Of a DNA stretch of 64,000 bases, positions 28,801 through 34,667 are shown piece by piece. Position numbers and translations under genes: made by a program. This stretch comes from an uncultured Clostridia bacterium (lineage in GTDB: Bacteria > Bacillota > Clostridia > Christensenellales > UBA1242), in contig CAKVOD010000003.1 of assembly GCA_934778205.1 (NCBI GenBank), positions 1-64,000 on the forward strand. Direction: 5' to 3'. Position 1 is the first letter of the stretch; each line of letters begins with the position of its first letter. Under the pieces are notes generated by a model. It made no database searches, was not told where the DNA came from, and saw nothing but the letters and a program-made list of their open reading frames with translations.

Positions 28801-30972
28801 AAAGTACCCGATTGTGTTCAAGTCGTATACGCTAGCGCTAGATTTGCCGATGTCAAACTTTGTAATCGGTTTGAACGCAAATATTTCGATTTCCTGCTTG
28901 CCTTCCACCTTTTGTATGTTGCCTGAGATTTCGTCAAGAACTGCGTAATTATATGAAACTGTGATTGTTGCGCTACCAGAATACAGCGTGCGGACAAGTC
29001 CCGCGTTTGTCGCGAGCGCGACAGTTGGGTTGCTGGAAACAAAACTCAAATTCCAAATTGTGCCGTTTGCAACAGTTTTTTCAATGTCAAGCATAAATTC
29101 GCCGTTGACATTGGCATTGATTTTTGTCAAAAGGTTGTTTTCATCTCTTTCAACACTGGCGATTGTGTTCTTGTAGAGAATTGGATTGACGTTGACGCTC
29201 ACGTCGTCTGTTGGGACAACTACTTCAATTGTCGTTGTTGCTGTCATTCCATTTGGCGAGAGTAGCGAAAGCGTCGTTGAGCCGACTGCAAGAGGCTTGA
29301 TGAATAATCTACCGCCGTCATTTTTTGCGGAGATTATGTTTGACTTTTGAATCATAATTCTATTTGAAGTCAAATCAAACCCTGCAAGCGCGGTGTTGAT
29401 TGTTTCGGTTGTAACAAGCGTTTCGTTGACGTAGTACTTCATTTCTCTATAACCGTCATTTGTCAAGTCGACGTATGTACTTTGCCCTTCCCTTTCAAAG
29501 GCAATTTTTGTTATGCCCTTTTTGACCGAAATGTCAAGCGTGTTTGTGACAATGGCATCCTCGCTGAACTCCTTGTTTGCCTCGACCACTAATTGACAAT
29601 TAAATTCTTCAAAGGCATCGCCTTGCTTTAGTTTTATGTAAAAGATACCCGAATTTGTCATTGAGTATGACAAGATATTGTTGATAGGTTGTCCGTTTGA
29701 CGTATAGAACTCGAATCTATTAAGTGCGGTGGCGTTTTCGTTCGTTGCACTGAATGTGATATTTTTGACATTAGCGTTGCTTGGCGAAACTTCAACCAAA
29801 ACTTTTGTTCCATACATTGTTTCGGCGCCAGTGCTATACAAATCAAACACTGTGACCGCTGTTCTTGTGCTACTGCCGTTGACGTACAATGTTTCGACGA
29901 GGTCGACAATTTCGACGTCGATTGTTTTTGAAATATATGTTTGCGCGCTAAAGCCCACGATGCCGACATTGAACGTCACTTTGACTTTCGATTGCTCAAT
30001 ACCTGTGAGTTTGAACTCAAGGTTTGTGTTGTCGACCCCTTGTGCACGCGCAACATTGATTGCGCTCATATCGCTGACTTGCGAATACGCGATGTATTCA
30101 TCTACTGCATTGTCGATTGCAATTTTAATGTTCAAGTTGTTGTAATTGGAGTTTTTGCCGATTGTAAGAGTGTCCGTGATTTCTAAACCGCTGACGGCAT
30201 TTAGAATATGAACGTCACTTGCTTGCAATTTTGTGTAGATATAAACATCTGTTTTTGCAGTGAACTCTGGGTTTGCGATGCTCGTTGCAACGACTGTGAC
30301 GTGCGGATTTGCTGGTTGCGTTTCGACAGTTAGTGTTCCGCTCGGCGTGATTGTGACGCCGTCCACAGGGTTTTCAAGCGAGAATGTGACGTCCTTTTGG
30401 TTGGTTGTCACAGGCTCATAGTTAAGTGCGCTTGTGTTGAACTCATATTTTTCGCCCACCGCCACTGCAATTGACAAATTGGGGTCAAACGCCATTGCGG
30501 TGATTCTTTCAATGACGGTCAGTTTGACGCGTTCAGTTTTGTTGCCTTCTAGCGACATAACCGTGATATAGGTTGTGCCTGCTTTCATTGCTCTGATTGC
30601 AACTTTGTATTTGTCGTCTTTGACCGTTGTCAATGAGTCGTCGATTTTCGCGATTGATTTGTCGACTATATCAAACAATATGCGCTTTGATTGTTTTGCA
30701 TTTTTGTTTTCTATGTGCGCGTCAAGATATGCGATGTTCGGCTTATTCTCGGCGTCCGTATTTTCCGTTGTGGCGCCCGCATTTTCTGTTGAGTCGCTTG
30801 ATGACGTGTCGTCGTCGCTAATATCGGGCTCTTCCTCAAGCGTGATTTCTATGCTCGATTGCTCGACGATGAGTCGCATATTTTTATAGTGGTCTTTGTT
30901 CCCGCATCCAGCAAACAACAAGCCTGTTGCGGTAACTATCATCATTAAAACCCAAAGAAATTTATTATTCAT
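16852..30972 (-). CDS. Giant surface lipoprotein with Ig-like and GLUG beta-helix repeats
   Basis: 4706 residues, one uninterrupted 14.1-kb frame. The N terminus is a lipoprotein signal (hydrophobic core, lipobox LFAGC, Cys about 22), so it is probably lipid-anchored on the outer face of the membrane. An acidic Ser/Thr-rich linker (about 43-70) leads to several BIG2-like Ig domains, then an EF-hand/dockerin-like loop DLNSDCLLSMNE (about 925-937). GLUG-type right-handed beta-helix blocks ('GGIVGKN', 'GGLIGQ' style) occupy about 955-1535 and 2340-4706. New sectors open at about 2805, 3380, 4035 and 4360 with phrases such as 'NPYLI' and 'FDGGNYTISGL'. Ig-like domains fill about 1545-2320. The likely role is adhesion or matrix binding; the ligand is unknown. 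GGAG precedes ATG 30972. No neighbour is co-transcribed. Confidence 0.8.
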   Translation of the reverse strand: MNNKFLWVLMMIVTATGLLFAGCGNKDHYKNMRLIVEQSSIEITLEEEPDISDDDTSSSDSTENAGATTENTDAENKPNIAYLDAHIENKNAKQSKRILFDIVDKSIAKIDDSLTTVKDDKYKVAIRAMKAGTTYITVMSLEGNKTERVKLTVIERITAMAFDPNLSIAVAVGEKYEFNTSALNYEPVTTNQKDVTFSLENPVDGVTITPSGTLTVETQPANPHVTVVATSIANPEFTAKTDVYIYTKLQASDVHILNAVSGLEITDTLTIGKNSNYNNLNIKIAIDNAVDEYIAYSQVSDMSAINVARAQGVDNTNLEFKLTGIEQSKVKVTFNVGIVGFSAQTYISKTIDVEIVDLVETLYVNGSSTRTAVTVFDLYSTGAETMYGTKVLVEVSPSNANVKNITFSATNENATALNRFEFYTSNGQPINNILSYSMTNSGIFYIKLKQGDAFEEFNCQLVVEANKEFSEDAIVTNTLDISVKKGITKIAFEREGQSTYVDLTNDGYREMKYYVNETLVTTETINTALAGFDLTSNRIMIQKSNIISAKNDGGRLFIKPLAVGSTTLSLLSPNGMTATTTIEVVVPTDDVSVNVNPILYKNTIASVERDENNLLTKINANVNGEFMLDIEKTVANGTIWNLSFVSSNPTVALATNAGLVRTLYSGSATITVSYNYAVLDEISGNIQKVEGKQEIEIFAFKPITKFDIGKSSASVYDLNTIGYFDATQYSAVTFNVQMNECYIKKSSIRLYIYDEPFDLDSSAESYTIVGSNGTLIYDGNGVGTFYGKITSALYSAQAKIVAVVTEFDRRYTSICTVTVTKAPQMVEDISILNIDSYTQSGSTYYSMNFRAGLGLGSDTDNNKQIVASALPKNATNSKLYYFAYDDLTGKVTASTPESAIVRVTQDGVVYPLSVGTARILVVPRDELYGFDLNSDCLLSMNEVLLNLQRLQNEGSAKKVKEIIVTVSDGTINNPYQISSTADFMGIATGLNDHYVLTRSIDLSAVSLNCFGSSEQPFTGSISGRYYLVKPSLERPNGVYVDSKIFGIKLKNNDISTNESEYNYGIFGVVNGSLNEDTGAVHPSFSNLTLEFYSVDITTAQNGNSGSTTYNLGLLAGSFNGTMTNVSLAIYGNCNVEVVASNGSVNFGAFGANVSQFEYKFINQNNQEEIRSFPTVLEKCKLYGSGNILLSLQTNESNIGGFVGTMQKNTQILGKYAFANDVNGESDRFIYTFNGQENDCVVALTANFVSASTTNIVGGIVGKNNGVISNVAVSGSVLAPNGTSVGGVAGVNLGSINDVYGATQVLGKTNVGGIVGLNEKTINIAVFESYEDGSSYVSGDDAVGGVVGFNKDGEITFASSTSFITSENKYAVLGKARVGGLIGASDGTKTKILRSYANTKVAIDPNSNYAEKTAGGLIGQISAGTLENTYSITEVSQTATGSVVLGGFIGGNSGSITLKTSYSVSNLSNFIGASSATIFGANNYYAGTAGNVGGAVTQKSADDLKVSTTFGLAWDFVGTYNMSADVNDGYPYLLFKNNSEFVAVVPTSLVVSVKNTVDNSFVKVDDKRASLLIQKEIGSEQKDYARFDIANLIDLAVEPHTNRVVRVKATVVEGANIIKIEGGQIVILGEGYAKIKISSQLNEMVSDEFEIYTTYGLNSFNNDVNDEMKIFLDTSKEINYTFENGNNIVGQKYGIAYKNLLTYVNFNFEQVETIGSEEYHFVDYNYSKILNAKEVVENNAVIECAYVKANFGGEYVKVMLPWTEKQFNVNVYNGATNLELNKSFSSILPSQTAQVSANITTDVASEIVSKIVVKSNDEIVETYTLQILENETPSLETISIECDNEKPVLELTLIDFSFKDNQIQMTFEFAVSSALYKNENAKTFNIDFAVADKFTKQYNLQVLPQTVERITMIHFPDGNLREDEVAIDRISSGTYGLMKINVYPNFSQVDYIDITSDAVAGENITFTQFVERGSDLIKLYPDNVQIENGIRLRLVSYRGDDGYVFDGNLYVKTLIRSNMAENLPFVVHIVAYKDGKVVYDYNKTLVTQFSPSVLIDYNEKYANQIARGTTLDVPLKLNTMAGTVTLSIEDFTGERTYASFTATQTTFSSKFVGSIASKLFASINLDAGTTFKIRAQLDTTVENVRMTVSDERVITVVDYIITGVNIKGATTDTSGVNRLVIYLSQANNLQAELSAIYATRPSDVDANSIEGKKYAEILERMKKFEQTITKQNGKTGANVWFSGKTSGGIEGVGSFDSVGSKTDYYNYYYSTKEGCYKVYGSRISNVAIISLYVAYYFDGVGSEFAPQIVDLGGQLPQGKTIYYKQIDCVVSVENESTEEIPLPVYTTEEFLNMQEGIHYILMRDITLSAYTPMNATFASLDGNGYIVKINSFSLDLSNSTINFGLFGTISANTVIKNVVLDVNALLNGGDSTNTYDLTEKRQVNFGLFAGSNAGVITNCDIVNITELISEDGTTTAGGLNKAITVKTSLISGSNYTTNYVGLFVGQNTGYITNSRVFRTTGNIGTRENVNDKATKNNSWTGAGADLIANGIVAGFVAYNASEISACYAKDITINNNSVIANVSYTAGFVAMNEGGYVSGSYAEGATLETADRANLKSQGSVAGFVLTNSGTVSNCYTSFVIRSPSNSAGFVNQNTNRGLIEYCYTTCEVFLAGGTVGDNASFRPFTGVNDFNEIQNAGTIVYSYYSKATSAVVFADEPALAISEENLAKQSEYVGFAFVSNEKMRKQGIWEFDTALARPVLTTANQIAVSIRALEFDAESQEEALEQAQNGNGTLIYAYANGYDLGSEANPYLINTAEKFNNLFKGISTFGTNIVSTSETADGKIPETKFIRIISDLNFAATSETVDGLNSSKVEFSAILDGNNMLLNGISLVGEKTTGQTEFGLFERLNGAVIKNARMQFNEVSATEIPVVGALCGKATDSIILGVKIVGEGKFVQGKNVVGGLVGIAIGNCEIQTIESNVSVHATYRKGSGATLFTDLIYEKVGDTTTVGVESASYAGGLIGATLASEGNNMVVRTLKVSGAVSIGAERTGGIVAVNYAKLYDLNFVTQITSGNAKQELSGDDVIGGIVGINFGSIDKARLTYEGDDLVLVDKLSEGVSGGKTNLFIGASNYIGGLVGKNIDGKIVDSYNRVNVTNKNAEYAGAISGYVKGGEFSSIYTTSSVSAKTAFGSAFGYLDKNVVTTKINNIEKEITKTISAFNNIVLMNNYTTTIAQSVRGGAKAGVIAGFVNADVITDVFEPISISSNYAVSNLPLNLSGTSYQKLQYFGSAKFDKMQIDEDEYKTRLANLNEFKYVAKDGTEVKFCWFNTTDDFVNASYSSLFKNRHSAFVTYDDNNWTKEASTFPLLKITTQATEIVITDENKEQLLSLIENNPNATFVIKCDLKLYTKANLGDIDGDWTPLGSKISPFSGKFLGQQITALDENGKRVERLPIVEIKETLIDYCRSATVSNLTFKVSLQNNEDEYNAQIDDYYFGSIANYAENSSFSGLTIKELTPISVSGERSYNPDEKVPTNYIGGMLGYASSCTVSNIDFETSMNVELQTETDTVIASNVGGLVGYSLLCDIMDVNYKVAYTQYSDGRAYNSFRVTSGNANVGAIVGNAVSSRIKVISLTESKSRDIDSARPQDSSTTPIVVNCLARESRATTNFGSIAGVLNSSNITNAENALSGISIVGNAKSVKTIIAGGIIGDVFTSTMTSVENSANISISNQTLNDTLENQFKLAGIAGRVRGEVSISNAQNRGQVNVSGTTMTQTTGYVGGLIGEVVCGTMVARISASRNLANISATKLYNANVGGIVGRVAIDVDNADNLGNCRIIETYNECSITTESDCANEEISGGLIGFANRLNVNNSYSVGRVISKTLSADSQISVGGFIGRLHQAGVQPTLSYCYSVVVVKALADPIKNKVYSKEFVGYTSLTSQNVNTVVFGSCYYAGELAQSNDSLREGYTQNMHDYTANFVSYGAMLNATTFKNFSISTNAGDTSKAFVMTNGKTLPMLSKFFDTTASSVGTVYQPTQIATADDLERFTANVETGEGNYYLQVASIVTSNTQTRSEFAGVFDGGNYTISGLTKPLFGTIASDAVVASVNIQALAINAQVSGDYGAIAKTNRGTILFSSADGEINFASSLAGSTFGGIVGKNYGHIGFTSSNVSVGQTDNSTGRNISVGGIAGEMNKQVGGDFAQISNCFATGTLRLSQVTGENLCVVGGIVGNLLAGNLQLCYSASRIDYLNATSVKAYGAVFSNDNGGDQANNVYDEVRVSNVYNDKLATLLTTVETSVGDISLQNIMQSGLPKGFDSFAWSSFAIDYSQNSKAVMLNYGYPYLKYASQSVSQIASKGTGSTDRPYLIKNQSSFEIINAMVAKSMTYTYKLDGDIYCTDGDYISSFIGTLDGGNKTIYNMSMTISGGSENGFVSANRGTISNITFANSSAKITSNHNGRAFGLVVGTNSGKISNVRVERATVSYERTSSAGSQSEEMSIGGFVGENSGQITGSSVSNLQMTLRNSHYTGVANLGGFVGKNSNKGTIGTDSSNIDCSVKNLTINAGGSTKIASSVYKRVGGFVGYVAGGTITRCAVEGGTASQIQLQAQGKNNNFGGFAGQNGSASEANKKLVTIIECRAYIDLVANVDNGATLNIGGICGYTQWYIRNPVVTKSMTVTGDTSNVNQDTFVGSTGGATGLVIGGTAN

Positions 30973-31280
30973 AAAAACTCCAATTATATCTTCGTTTGTA
31001 GTGTGTGCAATTACAAGAAAATATATAATATTTTATTTAATTTCATTAACATTGAAATTTTACCAAAATTCGACACCTAAAGTCAATCAAATTGTAGGCG
31101 AAATGACATTTTTTATGCTATTTGATTGCAATAGGTTATATCTCAAAGTAAATTCCACATAAAAACCCACTATGGATTTTGCTTTGGAAAGCAAAGATTT
31201 GATTACACTAATATTATACCACACACATTCAGCCGTTTCAATGTTTTGTAACGCACAAAATGTATTCTTTTTTTTGAGAG

Positions 31281-31315
31281 AGAGAAAAAAAAGAACGCGC
31301 ATTATTTGCGCGTTG
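31281..31315 (-). terminator. Terminator downstream of spoIIID
   Basis: AACGCGC-aaataat-GCGCGTT followed by a run of eight T on the minus strand. Confidence 0.7.
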
Positions 31316-31436
31316 AATCTTTAGGCTGTTGCCGTTTTGCTATTTCTCTCACTTTTGACTTTTTTCTCACTTTTGACTTTTCTCTCTAAATTATAACTTT
31401 CACTTTTCCTATGACTTTGTCTTTCTCTTTCTCTTT

Positions 31437-31525
31437 GTTTCAAAATGACGTCATTTTGGGGCAAACGGACGACATTTTGAGCCAAACGGACGTCATTTTG
31501 GGGCAAATGGACGTCATTTTGGTGG
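31437..31525. repeat. Four tandem 21-nt repeats containing GACGTCATTTTGG
   Basis: Four copies of a 21-nt unit, AAACGGACGTCATTTTGGGGC with variations. The first copy contains the perfect palindrome AAAATGACGTCATTTT. Because 21 is a multiple of three, a minus-strand frame reads as a 7-residue QNDVRLP repeat, but that frame lacks a proper start and runs through unrelated dispersed repeats, so I treat it as non-coding. Confidence 0.65.
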
Positions 31526-31553
31526 CAAACGCCACTGGTACAAGTACTATTCC
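31514..31553 (-). repeat. Dispersed hairpin element, stem type iii (GTGGCG/CGCCAC)
   Basis: On the minus strand the arm ACGTAGGAATAGTACTTGTA precedes GTGGCGTTTGCCAC. Confidence 0.6.
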
Positions 31554-31609
31554 TACGTCTAAGTATCTTTTGGGGACGGCGTACTTTGCATCTTCTATTT
31601 GCTTTACCT

Positions 31610-31657
31610 CTCGGTGGCAAACGCCATTGGTGCAGGTATTGTTCCTGCAAGTGAATG
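31610..31657 (-). repeat. Dispersed hairpin element, stem type iii, second copy
   Basis: On the minus strand CAGGAACAATACCTGCACCA precedes ATGGCGTTTGCCACCG. It lies 20-70 nt after the spoIIID stop. Confidence 0.6.
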
Positions 31658-31678
31658 ACTTTCACGGACAAAACACAA

Positions 31679-31933
31679 TTAGTGTTCGCGGGCGCGTTGC
31701 CATTTCAGTTTTGTTGCGTTGCCACCTCGCAAGTGCTTTTGCTCAAAGTGCGTTTTCAAAATTTTATCTACTTCGATATATAGTTCAAAATTGATTTTTG
31801 GCAGTCGATTTTTTAGGTCGCTATGCAATGTACTTTTGGAGATGTTGAAATGCTTTGATGCTTGGCGCACAGTTTTTTGTGTGCTGATTATATATTCCGC
31901 TTCGTCGATTGTTCGCTTTTCAAGTTCTGACAT
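31679..31933 (-). CDS. spoIIID: Sporulation transcriptional regulator SpoIIID
   Basis: 84 residues, typical length. SpoIIID is the mother-cell DNA-binding switch between the sigma-E and sigma-K regulons. The helix-turn-helix reads 'TVRQASKHFNISKSTLHSDL' (about 21-40), and the signature 'KHLRGGNATKLKW' lies near the C terminus, matching the family's HLRGGEATK motif. CGGAGG lies 6 nt before ATG. Its presence shows the organism belongs to an endospore-forming lineage. No sigma-E promoter was identified by eye. Downstream DNA is repeats and a terminator. Confidence 0.93.
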   Translation of the reverse strand: MSELEKRTIDEAEYIISTQKTVRQASKHFNISKSTLHSDLKNRLPKINFELYIEVDKILKTHFEQKHLRGGNATKLKWQRAREH

Positions 31934-32147
31934 AATTCCTCCGCATAAGTATGCTTATGTCAAAATTTGTCGAATTATAACAATTTACGGAAATTTGTCA
32001 ATTTTTGTAGTGAGCAAGCAAAGAATGTATATGATTGTTGTGATATGTACAAAATATAATGCCATATAATGCTCATAAATCAAATTAAGTTCATTAATAT
32101 AAACTATTTGTACTTTTGTGACACCAACATTTGACACAGTACCACAA
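31934..32147. other. Intergenic stretch between spoIIID and the acpP terminator
   Basis: AT-rich. It contains CATAAG-cata-CTTATG, a small palindrome just upstream of the spoIIID RBS (about 31939-31954), which might be an operator. Nothing else is recognisable. Confidence 0.3.
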
Positions 32148-32182
32148 CAAAAAAAGCGCCCCACTTACCGCAAGGCGCTTTG
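32148..32182 (-). terminator. Terminator after acpP
   Basis: AAAGCGCC pairs with GGCGCTTT around about 13 nt, followed by a T run on the minus strand, 40 nt past the acpP stop. Confidence 0.8.
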
Positions 32183-32222
32183 CCATTTATATTTACAATT
32201 TGTGTATCAACCAAATTATAAA

Positions 32223-32450
32223 CTATTTTGTGTGCGCTTCAAGATACTTGCAAACATCATCAACAGTTTTCAATGTTTTTGCATCTTCGTCGCTAATTGA
32301 AATACCAAATTCGTCTTCCATTGTCATCAACAATTCGACAAAATCAAGCGAGTCGGCGTTCAAATCTTCAAGCAATCTGCTTTCAGGTTTTATTGAATCT
32401 TTGCTAATGTTGAGTTGTTTAGCAAGGATTTCCTGCATTTTAGCGAACAT
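32223..32450 (-). CDS. acpP: Acyl carrier protein
   Basis: 75 residues. It carries growing fatty acyl chains on a phosphopantetheine arm attached to Ser 34 in the conserved 'NADSLDFVELLM' motif. It is acidic with a four-helix pattern, as expected. AGGAGG precedes ATG 32450. It is monocistronic, with a sigma-A-like promoter and a terminator; no fab gene is adjacent. It could be a specialised rather than the main ACP, since many Clostridia carry several. Confidence 0.93.
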   Translation of the reverse strand: MFAKMQEILAKQLNISKDSIKPESRLLEDLNADSLDFVELLMTMEDEFGISISDEDAKTLKTVDDVCKYLEAHTK

Positions 32451-32480
32451 TTGATATCCTCCTTCAAAAGATTGTATGCT

Positions 32481-32509
32481 ATTATATCACGATTTTTTGA
32501 TATTTACAA
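32481..32509 (-). promoter_or_regulatory. acpP promoter
   Basis: Minus strand TTGTAA (32509-32504), 17-nt spacer, TATAAT (32486-32481). Confidence 0.5.
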
Positions 32510-32720
32510 ATCATTTTGACAAATTTAGTAGATTTTTTCATTAATTTTCGCTCAAACTGCAATTATACTTGACGACACCGCGCCACTAAACACGCGTAAC
32601 AAAGTTTTATCGGTAACTAACTTAATCACAAAATTGAACCCTTGCACCAAATCAAATTGACAAGTCATATTTGCAACATTTATAGCGCGTTACTTTAAAA
32701 GACATACAATTGTCGAACAC

Positions 32721-33735
32721 TCAAACTACGACAGTATTACTCCAACGCCCGTTGCCCGTCAATGTGAACGTGAGCGCAAGCGTTGCGTTCGAGCCTGTTG
32801 AGAATGTATAGACTGTCGAAGATGTTTGCGTTGCGCCCACAACTTCAATAACACTGCCAAATGGTTTTGTCACAAGAACTTTGTATGTTGTGTTTGTTTC
32901 AAGCGCAATGCCACTCATTGTGACATTCGTTTGCCCTGTCACAAATCCGATTTCTTGGACGACTGCATTGTTGTCATTTTTTACAATAGTCAAGAGCATC
33001 ATACTGTTGTCACATTCCACTGAGCCAGTAACTGAAAGAGTTGGAGGACTGGTTGATGCCACCAATTCAATACTAAAACAATAATTAGTTGCTCCATTCA
33101 TATCTCCATACCAATCCCATTCGACAACACTATTAATGGTTTTGTCTTCAAAAACCTCATCTTTCGACTTTATCTTCCACTTAAATCCGCTTGGTGCTTC
33201 TGGAACAACTAATACAGAACTAAGCCCATTAAAGTAGAAGCCCCACTCATAATAACCATTCACCCCGTCGTAATCGCTAGCAGTTGTTGTTGTATCCCCC
33301 AATTTTGCAGTTAGTGAATCAAGTGCTCCTTCATCGACATAAGCACGTACGTAGCACGCAAAAGGTCCCGCGTTACTCACAAAACAAATTCGATGGAGTA
33401 AAACAATCGTCGTTATTCCAACAAATATTGCCAACAAAAAGGCAAGCGGAAGTGTGGCACGGAAAAGTAAATTTGATTTAGTTTTATAGTATTTTTTGCT
33501 CACATTTGCGCTATAACTTTCTTGCAAAAAATCGGTGGCGGATTTTTGCGACGAGTGGGCAATTTCAGGATTAGTTTTGCAATTTTGCTTTTCATCAGCA
33601 AAATGCTCTTTTTGCAAATTTTGGCGGTATTCCCGCATATTTTGATAGCATTCCCTATTATTTTGAGAGGTTATGCTATCAATTTTTGCATCATTATACC
33701 CCCCCCCCCCCTAGCAATTTTGTTCTATTTTTCAT
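32721..33735 (-). CDS. Phase-variable surface protein, assembled in the OFF frame (13 G)
   Basis: ATG 33735 follows AAGGAGAAG and encodes MKNRTKLL, then 13 G (33711-33699). With 13 G the frame stops two codons after the tract. With 12 G it would continue without a break for 337 residues: a hydrophilic Gln/Asn-rich cytosolic region (about 12-90), one membrane helix (about 92-116) and an extracellular part ending at 32721. Residues about 235-337 match the C-terminal domain of the GLUG protein at 6821-4893, including 'TKPFGSV', 'NTTYKVL' and 'NTVVV'. The leader is almost identical to that of the 52854 gene. Internal ATG 33638 is in frame and could give a 305-residue product, but it has no good RBS. 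One-base slippage would switch the gene on. Confidence 0.75.
33699..33711. repeat. Poly-C/poly-G homopolymer, 13 nt (OFF)
   Basis: Thirteen C on the plus strand. Restoring the frame needs 12 (or 15). Flanking sequence matches the 52854 tract on both sides (TATACC... and ...TAGCA). Confidence 0.85.
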
Positions 33736-33783
33736 AAATAAACTTCTCCTTATTTTTGAATATTATTTAGATTTTACGCATTA

Positions 33784-33812
33784 ATTATACCTATTTTCGT
33801 AATTTTAGTCAA
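33784..33812 (-). promoter_or_regulatory. Promoter of the 33735 phase-variable gene (class B)
   Basis: Minus strand TTGACT (33812-33807), 17 nt, TATAAT (33789-33784). The same hexamers and the flanking GCTTGACTAAAA recur at the 52854 gene. Confidence 0.6.
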
Positions 33813-33843
33813 GCAATTTTATGTTGCTTTGAAGTTTTTTTTA

Positions 33844-33865
33844 TTGACTCAGTCAAATATTTGCG
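33844..33865. promoter_or_regulatory. Shared upstream element GTCAAATATTTGCG
   Basis: The 14-nt GTCAAATATTTGCG (33852-33865) contains the palindrome CAAATATTTG. It occurs in reverse orientation at 52951-52964, overlapping the tetR promoter. Next to it lies TTGACTcAGTCAA (33845-33857), another palindrome. It is a candidate operator common to the two class B phase-variable loci. Confidence 0.45.
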
Positions 33866-33932
33866 TTATATCTAATGACGTGGCACAAATTACTTTTAAA
33901 TTGAGTATTATACTTAAAACTTAGGAGCAGTT

Positions 33933-34667
33933 ATGCAAAAAAATAAAAAAAGTGACGCGATAGTTGCAAAATATTTTGTTCACCCCACAGCGCAGTTATT
34001 AGGTAACAACTCAATTGGAAAAGGCGCATACATTGGTGCGTTTTGTGTGATTGAGGACTGCGAAATTGCTGAGGGTACAAAGGTAGATTTTTGTAGTTGC
34101 TTGAAAAAAACAAAAGTTGGCAAAAATTGTTCAATTATTCGGTCAATCATTGAAGATTGCGACATACAAAATATGTGCAAAATTCTAAACTCTAACATAT
34201 ACGGCGGTGTGCAAATTGGCGCAAATACTTTAGTTCGCAACAGCGAAATTTATGACCAAATCAGCATTGGCGAGAGTGCGACGATTGGCGTTTTTGCACA
34301 CGTTCACAACAACTGCAAAATTGGCGATTTTGCGCGCGTTGGCAACTTTGTTGAACTCAAAAAGACGACTGTTTGCAAGGGTGCAAAGTGCGCACACTTG
34401 GCGTACATTGGCGACGGCGAGATTGGCGAAAATACAAACATTGGTGCGGGTACGATTTTTTGTAATTTTGACGGCAAAGACAAGTTTCAAACTCGCGTTG
34501 GTAAACGATGTTTTGTGGGGTCAAACTGCACATTGATTGCCCCGCTTTCCATTGGCGACGACTGCTTTATCGGCGCGGATTCGTGCGTATGCGAGGACTT
34601 GCAAAACGGCACATTTTTTGTACGCAGGAGCAAGGACACAAAGCAAAGGAGGCGCAAAGATGGTTAG
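33933..34667 (+). CDS. Left-handed beta-helix acyltransferase, GlmU C-terminal-domain type
   Basis: 244 residues, almost entirely hexapeptide repeats ([I/V]-G-x-x-x-x). The segment '[45 protein letters not shown]' (about 135-180) aligns with the acetyltransferase site of GlmU, which acetylates glucosamine-1-phosphate. The uridyltransferase half of GlmU is missing; instead a separate nucleotidyltransferase gene (galU) overlaps the 3' end by 8 nt. The pair may be translationally coupled. TAGGAG precedes ATG. The acceptor cannot be fixed from sequence: it could complete UDP-GlcNAc synthesis or modify another sugar. Confidence 0.75.
   Translation: MQKNKKSDAIVAKYFVHPTAQLLGNNSIGKGAYIGAFCVIEDCEIAEGTKVDFCSCLKKTKVGKNCSIIRSIIEDCDIQNMCKILNSNIYGGVQIGANTLVRNSEIYDQISIGESATIGVFAHVHNNCKIGDFARVGNFVELKKTTVCKGAKCAHLAYIGDGEIGENTNIGAGTIFCNFDGKDKFQTRVGKRCFVGSNCTLIAPLSIGDDCFIGADSCVCEDLQNGTFFVRRSKDTKQRRRKDG

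Noticed and set aside
31321..31671. 116-codon minus-strand frame after spoIIID with QNDVRLP repeats
   Set aside because: It starts at a TTG without RBS and translates two dispersed hairpin elements found elsewhere in non-coding DNA. The 7-residue repeat follows from the 21-nt period.
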